Assembly (NCBI GenBank): GCA_024233495.1
Contig: JACKPM010000001.1
Coordinates: 124,001 to 188,000 of the forward strand
Source: Chlamydiales bacterium
Lineage (GTDB): Bacteria; Chlamydiota; Chlamydiia; Chlamydiales; JAAKFR01
DNA length: 64,000 nt
Direction: 5' to 3'
Below, piece after piece: positions 58,616 to 64,000 of this stretch. The number at the start of each line of letters is the position of its first letter. Position 1 is the stretch's first letter. A program made the position numbers and the translations under genes. The notes beneath the pieces were generated by a model. The model was not told the origin of the DNA. It searched no databases and saw nothing but the letters and a program-made list of their open reading frames with translations.

Positions 58616-58631
58616 AATAGTGCGCTAGTAT

Positions 58632-59648
58632 ATGGAAGAGAGCAAAGAGCAACAACTCTTTTTTATGCGGCGCGCCATTTCGTTGGCGGAGCAAGGCAGG
58701 GCGAGTGCTCCCCCTAACCCGTGGGTGGGGTGTGTGATTGTGAAGTCAGGCGCCATTGTGGGCGAAGGTTTTCATGTAAAGCCCGGGGCTTTACATGCAG
58801 AGGCTGCCGCACTGGCCCAAGCGAAGGGGGCTGCGCGCGGCGCCACTGCTTATGTCACCCTTGAGCCCTGCTCCCACACAGGGCGCACCCCCCCCTGCAC
58901 AAAGGCACTCATCGAGGCTGGCATCTCTCGTGTTGTTATCCCTTTCCTCGATCCCGATGCTATCTCAGGGGAAGGTGTCACAGTTTTACGAGAAGCAGGC
59001 ATCACCGTTGACATCGGCACTGGGAAGGAGGAGGCTTACCGCTCGCTCGCTCCCTACTTGCACCACCGCAAAACGGGGATGCCCTACTGCATTCTCAAAA
59101 CCGCCACCTCTATCGACGGTGGCACAAAAGCTGCAGATGGCACCTCAAAGTGGATCACCTCAGAGGGAGCGCGTGCTGACTGCAAACGGCTCCGCACTCA
59201 ATGCCAAGCGATCCTCATCGGCTCTGAAACAGCGATTCAAGACAACCCCTCTCTTAAAGAGTGCGGCTTGCGCGTCATCCTAGACAGAAGGGGAAGAGTG
59301 CCTGATGACCTCGCTCTCTTCCAAAACCCAACTCTCGTATTTACTGCATCAGATCGTCGTTACAAAAATGCTGAAACAATCAAAGTAGGCTCGCTCAAAG
59401 AGGTTCTACTTGAGCTTGGGAGAAGGGGAATTATCCAACTCTTCGTTGAGGGTGGCTCTACGATCCACACCGCCTTTTTTGAAGAGGGCTTTGTGAACAA
59501 ATACATTGTCTATATAGGGAACTGTTTGCTTGGTTCGCAGGGGCTTGGGCTAAATGTGCCTACAATTGAAAAGGCGCCCCGTTTGAAGTTGGAAGAGGTC
59601 GTGAAACTCGGCAATGACTGCCGCCTCACCTATAGTCAAATCGGTTGA
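58632..59648 (+). CDS. ribD: Bifunctional riboflavin deaminase-reductase RibD
   Basis: 338 residues. The deaminase domain has the zinc ligands in LHAEAAALAQAKGAARGATA and LEPCSHTGRTPPCTKALI. The reductase domain follows (LKTATSIDGGTKAADGTSKW; TQCQAILIGSETAIQDNPSL; LFVEGGSTIHTAFFEEGFVN). It carries out steps 2 and 3 of riboflavin synthesis. Counterpart of CT730. The last five codons and the stop (YSQIG, TGA) are read from the end of the 162 bp MITE at 59631, so the native C-terminus has been replaced, apparently without loss of the fold. Confidence 0.95.
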   Translation: MEESKEQQLFFMRRAISLAEQGRASAPPNPWVGCVIVKSGAIVGEGFHVKPGALHAEAAALAQAKGAARGATAYVTLEPCSHTGRTPPCTKALIEAGISRVVIPFLDPDAISGEGVTVLREAGITVDIGTGKEEAYRSLAPYLHHRKTGMPYCILKTATSIDGGTKAADGTSKWITSEGARADCKRLRTQCQAILIGSETAIQDNPSLKECGLRVILDRRGRVPDDLALFQNPTLVFTASDRRYKNAETIKVGSLKEVLLELGRRGIIQLFVEGGSTIHTAFFEEGFVNKYIVYIGNCLLGSQGLGLNVPTIEKAPRLKLEEVVKLGNDCRLTYSQIG

Positions 59649-59792
59649 AAATTTTACAAATTCATACCATTTGGCTTCACCAAAGATCGCGCTCGTTCTC
59701 ATAGACCATCAATGGTCTAAGTCGAACTCCGCGCTTACTTTGGCTTTGCCATCTGGCACGAATTTGTAAAATTTTCAATCAATTTGACTATA
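59631..59792. mobile_element. 162 bp MITE-like inverted-repeat element, copy 2
   Basis: Inverted relative to the copy at 9566-9727 and nearly identical over the full length. The left tip (TATAGTCAAATCGGTTGAAA) supplies the ribD stop codon. The right tip (TTTCAATCAATTTGACTATA) supplies the stop of the convergent Inc-like gene. Both flanking genes thus end inside the element. Confidence 0.9.
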
Positions 59793-61178
59793 CTTGGTGT
59801 CTGGGAAAGGGGGAGCTGAAGGCTCCCTCTGTTGATGAACAGGTGGCTGCTGAGGAGGTGCGTACGCGGGAGGTGGTTCTACGAGCATCGCAGCATGCCG
59901 TGTCCACTCCTGGTTGATGCTTGCAAGCGTGGCATGTAAAGCTCCTTGCGCAGCACGAATCGCTTGATCTCGAGTTTGTGCTGCTTCATCAACCACGCGG
60001 CTATATTCTGAGTCTGCTCTTGACTTCTGCGCCGCTGCTCCGAACTCATTTACAACCGCGAAACCTCCACTCAACAGAGGTAAAGCACTATCTCGTCTGC
60101 TCGTTGCGGAAACAAGAGCGTGTGTGCCCAAACTCTGCATGCGACTCATATCTGCACGTGCATGCTCTGCAGAGCGTCTTGCATTTGCCATGCTTTCCGC
60201 TGCTTGAAACTGAGCTTTAGCTTGTTGCGCTGCTTCGCCGCAAGCGAAGTGTGCGGCTCTGTATTGTGCATATAGCATAACTGCTTTCTGCTCAGTGAGG
60301 AGACCATAGTTCTGCGCATTTTCTGCATGTCTAGCACAAAAATCGGTGAACTGAACGGTTTTTAAGTACCCAATAAAAGTAGGGAGATACATTGCAGGCG
60401 TTGCAATGCCGTGTTCAAAGAGGTTCCAGAACCCCTCTCTTTCGACATCACGTGCAAAGAGACACGCTTGTTCTAGGCGTGCTCGCAAGTTTTCTGCTGG
60501 CACAACGCCATATTTCACAAGATTGTGGATTGGCTTGACAGGGATCTGCCAAAACTCATGAGCTTTAACCATCTGATCCGCACTCTCCCGTGCCTGCACA
60601 TTGCCTTGAGGAATAATATCAAGCTCAAAGGGTGTCCATCCAAATTGTGTGATGAATGCAGGAAAATTGCTGAGGTGCTGAGCATAGAGCTCTGTAAGTT
60701 GCTCTGCAATGATCACTCCATCTCTTACCATGTTGTAGTGATTGAAGCCTGGGGCTGACGTTGCTGAGTTAAATGCACCTTTTTGTTGTGCTGCATTCAG
60801 AATCTCACTAACGGAAATGAGCTGATGCTGTTTAGTCTCAAGATATCGGTTTCTGATGGCATCGTAGCCGTCTTTCCACAGATTGATTTGGAGCAAGCTC
60901 GCCTGCTCTGCACGGTATTTAGGGTCATTCCAAAATTCTTTTTTACAAAGGAGGGAGGTGCCGATAGCAGCCACAGCCAGAGTCACTGGGATGCCTGCGG
61001 CAAGAGAGGTTTGAAAGATGCGGTAGTTCCAGCGGTAGTATACCGACGTAGCAATTGTGGCGGCTGCAAGTGCAACGCCAATTGCAAGGACAACAGCTCC
61101 TAAGTTATGCACAGAGCTACGGCTCTCCCAAAAAGAGGGAGCAGGGGTGCGTGATGCCTCGGTGTGGCTTACGTTCAT
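59775..61178 (-). CDS. Inc-like protein with N-terminal bilobed module
   Basis: 467 residues. Lobe 1 is at about 25-47 (LGAVVLAIGVALAAATIATS), a short basic/aromatic loop (VYYRWNYRIF) follows, and lobe 2 is at about 56-77 (SLAAGIPVTLAVAAIGTSLL). The remaining 390 residues are hydrophilic and helical with many Ala/Gln (QQAKAQFQAAESMANARRSA; DQAIRAAQGALHATLASINQ), ending in a Pro-rich tail (PPPAYAPPQQPPVHQQREPS). PPxY occurs in it (PPPAYAPP does not fully match WW ligands). The final SQID and stop come from the MITE. Layout resembles Inc proteins with a large host-facing domain. Family unknown. Confidence 0.68.
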   Translation of the reverse strand: MNVSHTEASRTPAPSFWESRSSVHNLGAVVLAIGVALAAATIATSVYYRWNYRIFQTSLAAGIPVTLAVAAIGTSLLCKKEFWNDPKYRAEQASLLQINLWKDGYDAIRNRYLETKQHQLISVSEILNAAQQKGAFNSATSAPGFNHYNMVRDGVIIAEQLTELYAQHLSNFPAFITQFGWTPFELDIIPQGNVQARESADQMVKAHEFWQIPVKPIHNLVKYGVVPAENLRARLEQACLFARDVEREGFWNLFEHGIATPAMYLPTFIGYLKTVQFTDFCARHAENAQNYGLLTEQKAVMLYAQYRAAHFACGEAAQQAKAQFQAAESMANARRSAEHARADMSRMQSLGTHALVSATSRRDSALPLLSGGFAVVNEFGAAAQKSRADSEYSRVVDEAAQTRDQAIRAAQGALHATLASINQEWTRHAAMLVEPPPAYAPPQQPPVHQQREPSAPPFPDTKYSQID

Positions 61179-61254
61179 GGAGTCATGGTAACAAATAAAG
61201 AAAATATGAAGAACTTTAAATAATCAGTATAGAGTAATTAAATGGGCCTAGTGG

Positions 61255-61260
61255 TATACT
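61255..61260 (+). promoter_or_regulatory. -10 box upstream of ribBA
   Basis: TATACT lies 7 bp before the ribBA ATG, the same geometry as at dsbD. No convincing -35 hexamer is present 16-18 bp upstream. If used, the transcript would be leaderless. Confidence 0.4.
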
Positions 61261-61267
61261 GCGCGGC

Positions 61268-62467
61268 ATGGAAGAGGCAATCGCAGCATTTGAGAGGGGA
61301 GAGTTCGTTTTAGTGGTGGATGACCCTGATCGGGAAAATGAGGGAGATCTCATCATTCCGGCAGAGTGTATGACACCTCAAAAAATGTCTTTTCTCTTGC
61401 AGCACACAAGTGGCGTCATTTGCGTGGCGATGACAGGAGAGCGGCTCGACCAGCTCCACTTGCCTTTGATGGTGACGCAAAACACGGAGCAACAAAGAAC
61501 AGCTTTTACCGTCTCTGTTGACCTGAAGCAGGGAACGACCACAGGAATTTCCCGCGATGATCGTCATTTAACTGTGAAGGCGCTTGCTGATCCTGATGCT
61601 GTTGCAGATGATTTTCGTCGTCCGGGGCATGTTTTTCCGCTGCGTGCAAGAGAGGGGGGGGTGTTGAAGCGAGCTGGCCATACTGAGGCGGCGGTTGACT
61701 TGGCACTACTCGCAGGGAGGGGGCCTGTTGCAGCTTTGTGCGAGATTGTGAATCCTGACTACACGATGACCCGTCCAGGTGATTTGAGCGCTTTTGCAAA
61801 AAAGCATGCGATTCCGATGATTGCGGTGGCTGACTTGGTGCGCTACAGACGGAAAAGGGAGAAGTTGGTGCGCCTTGTTTCGAAGGCGAAGTTGCCCACT
61901 CCTCACGGTGAGTTTACAGCATATGCATATGAGTCGCTCATTGATGGTGTGCAGCATCTCGCTTTGGTGAAAGGAGAGGTAGCTGGGGAGAAGGATGTGT
62001 TAGTGCGCGTCCACTCAGAGTGTTTGACTGGCGATATTTTCCGCTCAAAGCGGTGTGATTGTGGCTCGCAGCTTGAGCAGGCGATCGAGCATGTGGCAGA
62101 AAAGGGGCTGGGTGTTGTGCTCTACTTGCGTGGGCAAGAGGGACGAGGCATCGGTTTGGGCCACAAATTGCGCGCTTATAACTTGCAAGATGAGGGGTTC
62201 GACACAGTTGAGGCAAATGAGAAGTTAGGGCTTCCTGTCGATTCACGTGAGTATGGGATTGGAGCACAAATTTTAGCAGATCTTGGCCTTTCAACGATTC
62301 GGTTGCTTACAAATAATCCGGCGAAGTATGGAGGACTCGATGGCTACGGTTTGACCATCACAGAGCGGGTCCCTCTTTTGCCGCAGGTTACAGAAGAAAA
62401 CGCGCGCTATTTGCGCACAAAGTGCCAAAAGATGGGGCATGAGATAGGAGAAGTGTTAAATGTCTAG
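61268..62467 (+). CDS. ribBA: Bifunctional 3,4-dihydroxy-2-butanone 4-phosphate synthase / GTP cyclohydrolase II
   Basis: 399 residues. N-terminal RibB part: VVDDPDRENEGDLIIPAECM, RTAFTVSVDLKQGTTTGIS, GHVFPLRAREGGVLKRAGHT. C-terminal RibA part: VRVHSECLTGDIFRSKRCDC (zinc Cys), YLRGQEGRGIGLGHKLRAYN and DSREYGIGAQIL. It supplies both branches of riboflavin synthesis. Counterpart of CT731. It overlaps ribH by 8 bp. Confidence 0.97.
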   Translation: MEEAIAAFERGEFVLVVDDPDRENEGDLIIPAECMTPQKMSFLLQHTSGVICVAMTGERLDQLHLPLMVTQNTEQQRTAFTVSVDLKQGTTTGISRDDRHLTVKALADPDAVADDFRRPGHVFPLRAREGGVLKRAGHTEAAVDLALLAGRGPVAALCEIVNPDYTMTRPGDLSAFAKKHAIPMIAVADLVRYRRKREKLVRLVSKAKLPTPHGEFTAYAYESLIDGVQHLALVKGEVAGEKDVLVRVHSECLTGDIFRSKRCDCGSQLEQAIEHVAEKGLGVVLYLRGQEGRGIGLGHKLRAYNLQDEGFDTVEANEKLGLPVDSREYGIGAQILADLGLSTIRLLTNNPAKYGGLDGYGLTITERVPLLPQVTEENARYLRTKCQKMGHEIGEVLNV

Positions 62468-62864
62468 AATTGCGATTGTGTGTTCCCGCTTTAACGAGGA
62501 AATTGTGAAGCAGCTGCTTGAGAACGCGCTGCCTCATTTGAAGGGGCACCATACAGAGATTGCTTGGGTTCCTGGAGCTTTCGAAATTCCGCTCATCGCG
62601 CAGCAGTTTGCAGAGTCGGGCGAGATCGATGCTGTGATTTGTCTTGGGTGTGTCATTCGTGGCGAAACAGCGCACTTCGATCACGTCTCAAACCAAGCAG
62701 CGTCAGGTATCATGCAAGTGGGATTGAGAACGGGCATTCCAGTGATTTTCGGCGTGCTCACGACGGAAAATGAAGCGCAAGCTGAGGCGCGCGTGTGTCT
62801 TGGAGCCGATTATGCGAAAGGTGCGCTCGAAATGATTGAAAAAGTATGCGTCTTAAGAAGTTAA
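62460..62864 (+). CDS. ribH: 6,7-dimethyl-8-ribityllumazine synthase
   Basis: 134 residues. Motifs: IVCSRFNEEIVKQLLENAL, WVPGAFEIPLIAQQF, CLGCVIRGETAHFDHVSNQA (active-site His) and IPVIFGVLTTENEAQAEAR. Condenses the two branch products to the riboflavin precursor. It starts directly at strand 1, about 15 residues shorter than E. coli RibH at the N-terminus. Counterpart of CT732. It overlaps smc by 19 bp. Confidence 0.96.
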   Translation: MSRIAIVCSRFNEEIVKQLLENALPHLKGHHTEIAWVPGAFEIPLIAQQFAESGEIDAVICLGCVIRGETAHFDHVSNQAASGIMQVGLRTGIPVIFGVLTTENEAQAEARVCLGADYAKGALEMIEKVCVLRS

Positions 62865-64000
62865 AAATCGTTGGGTTCAAATCGTTTGCGGACAAGGTTT
62901 CGATTGATTTCGATCGAGAAATCATCGGCATTGTAGGGCCAAATGGCTGCGGCAAGTCGAATATTGTCGATGCATTTCGCTGGGTAATGGGTGAGCAATC
63001 TGTCAAATCGATGCGTGCATCGGCAATGCAAGATGTGCTTTTCGCAGGCACTTCAACGCGTTCGGCATTGAACTACGCTGAGGTGTCGATCACATTGACT
63101 GATGTAGCTGAGACGTTGAATACGCCGTATGAAGAGGTGACGATTACGCGCCGTCTCTACAGAAATGGCGATTCTGAGTATCGTCTCAATAAGGAAGTTG
63201 TCCGTCTGCGCGATATTCAATACTTGTTCATGGGATCGGGAATTGGAAAAAATGCGTTCTCTATTTTCGAGCAGGGAAAGATTGACCGAGTGATTCATTT
63301 AGCGCCACAGAGCCGACGTGCAATTTTCGATGAGGCGGCGGGCATTGGACTTTTCTTAGAGAAGAAGAAAGAGACAGTGCGCAAGCTCTCAACCGTAAGC
63401 GATAACTTTCATAGAATTCGTGACGTCTACGTAGAGGTAGAGAAGCAGGCGACAACATTGAAGCGGCAGGCAAAGTTGGCGCAAACGTTCCAAGAAAACA
63501 AAAAGCGCCTCACTTTTCTTGAGGAAGGCGTGCTTGCAACTAAGCTGTATGCGTTGCGCGAGAAGGGAGCAGCGCAAAAAGAGGAGCAAGACAGCTTGCA
63601 AGGGCAGCTCGATGCACTAGAGCAAGAGATCAACGCTGCTGCTGAAGAATATGAAAAGCAAAAAGAACATCTCGCCATTGAGGAGAAAGATTCTGAGGCG
63701 AAGCGAGAAAGACTCTACCAAGTAGAAAAAAGCTACGAAGTGCAAAAGGTGGAGATTAAGCGAGCAACTGAGCGGTTGAGTGAATTGAAGGCGCAGCTCA
63801 CCGCTCTGCATGAGGAAAAAAAGGATCTTGCAAAAACAGCTGAAGTAGCGCTCCCCGATGTGCAGAGCAAAAAAACTGCTCATGACGCCCTTGAGAAAGA
63901 GGTAGAGGTGCTCTATGAGGCGCGGCAAGAAGCGGGACGCGCTCACATGGCTGCTGTGCAAGCGCACGAGGCGCGCTTCCTTGAAGAAGAAATCGAGAAA
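62846..64000 (+). CDS. smc: Chromosome segregation protein SMC, 3' end outside window
   Basis: 385 codons are present, open to the last base. The N-terminal head begins LKKLKIVGFKSFADKVSIDF, Walker A is IIGIVGPNGCGKSNIVDAFR, followed by WVMGEQSVKSMRASAMQDVL and FMGSGIGKNAFSIFEQGKID, with RRAIFDEAAGIGLFLEKKKE before the first long coiled coil (EEQDSLQGQLDALEQEINAA). It organises chromosomes as part of the SMC-ScpAB complex. The ATG at 62846 lies inside ribH, so translation is coupled to riboflavin genes. Confidence 0.95.
   Translation, partial: MRLKKLKIVGFKSFADKVSIDFDREIIGIVGPNGCGKSNIVDAFRWVMGEQSVKSMRASAMQDVLFAGTSTRSALNYAEVSITLTDVAETLNTPYEEVTITRRLYRNGDSEYRLNKEVVRLRDIQYLFMGSGIGKNAFSIFEQGKIDRVIHLAPQSRRAIFDEAAGIGLFLEKKKETVRKLSTVSDNFHRIRDVYVEVEKQATTLKRQAKLAQTFQENKKRLTFLEEGVLATKLYALREKGAAQKEEQDSLQGQLDALEQEINAAAEEYEKQKEHLAIEEKDSEAKRERLYQVEKSYEVQKVEIKRATERLSELKAQLTALHEEKKDLAKTAEVALPDVQSKKTAHDALEKEVEVLYEARQEAGRAHMAAVQAHEARFLEEEIEK

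Overview
The window is a 64 kb piece of chromosome from a member of the Chlamydiae, most likely an environmental (Waddlia/Criblamydia/Parachlamydia-like) chlamydia and not a vertebrate pathogen of the genus Chlamydia. The reasons are gene order and content. From memory of the C. trachomatis map, it carries the fliF-fliH-fliI-fliJ-UDPGP-gpsA run (CT719 to CT714), the sdhB/A/C-tatD-dsbD-exbB-exbD-tonB-tolB-pal-LysM run (CT591 to CT601), dnaB-mnmG-lplA (CT497 to CT499), and rluB/gpmA/nifS/nifU/birA/rodA/zntA/VIT/serS/ribD/ribBA/ribH (CT720 to CT732). Base composition looks moderate (mid-40s % GC by eye). Larger metabolic genes such as sthA, a giant NAD-glutamate dehydrogenase, selU and an ArnT-like glycosyltransferase fit an amoeba-associated chlamydia. 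Genus assignment is not possible from sequence reading alone.

Layout. 1-3.9 kb: the end of guaA, two signal-peptide-bearing sulfotransferase-like proteins and a GT4 glycosyltransferase. 3.9-9.5 kb: a flagellar/type III-type basal operon (fliF with a FliG-like tail, fliH, fliI, fliJ) running into a UDP-sugar pyrophosphorylase and gpsA. 9.5-13.9 kb: a 162 bp MITE and a cluster of modular two-lobed hydrophobic proteins that look like inclusion-membrane (Inc) proteins. 13.9-18.2 kb: a Tol/Pal envelope operon on the minus strand. 18.3-26.5 kb: a His-rich DsbD/ScsB, tatD, sdhCAB and an ArnT-like transferase. 26.5-32.4 kb: tandem lipoprotein paralogs, lplA, mnmG, a 29-residue ribosomal-type protein and dnaB. 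32.5-40.1 kb: tRNA-Ser, a repeat-rich stretch, oppB-oppA, sthA, an interrupted secreted protein, a DsbD_2/SafE-type membrane protein and an Inc-like protein. 40.2-43.0 kb: a bufferin-type RiPP operon (Cys-rich precursor, DUF692 MNIO enzyme, DUF2063 partner) joined to a small membrane protein and a family-3 solute-binding lipoprotein. 43-64 kb: another Inc-like protein, rluB, gpmA, an apparently catalytically degenerate NifS with a NifU-like protein, birA, rodA, a tandemly duplicated small Inc-like gene, NAD-GDH, a coupled serS-selU-VIT-P1B ATPase operon, and riboflavin genes ribD, ribBA and ribH leading into smc, which runs off the end.

Three non-coding themes run through the window. (1) Short inverted-repeat elements of 162 bp share TATAGTCAAAT ends. 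They sit at gene 3' ends, where they supply stop codons, and have truncated at least one gene. (2) A second, imperfectly palindromic intergenic repeat ends in CCAAAAGTGCTT, and that end is amplified into a 43-46 bp tandem array next to oppB. (3) Local segmental duplications have copied pieces of hydrophobic effector-like genes and the 3' end of the GDH gene. The best candidates for a system that is new in this lineage are the bufferin-like operon at 40.2-43.0 kb and the modular Inc-like repeat family at 9.7-13.8 kb.
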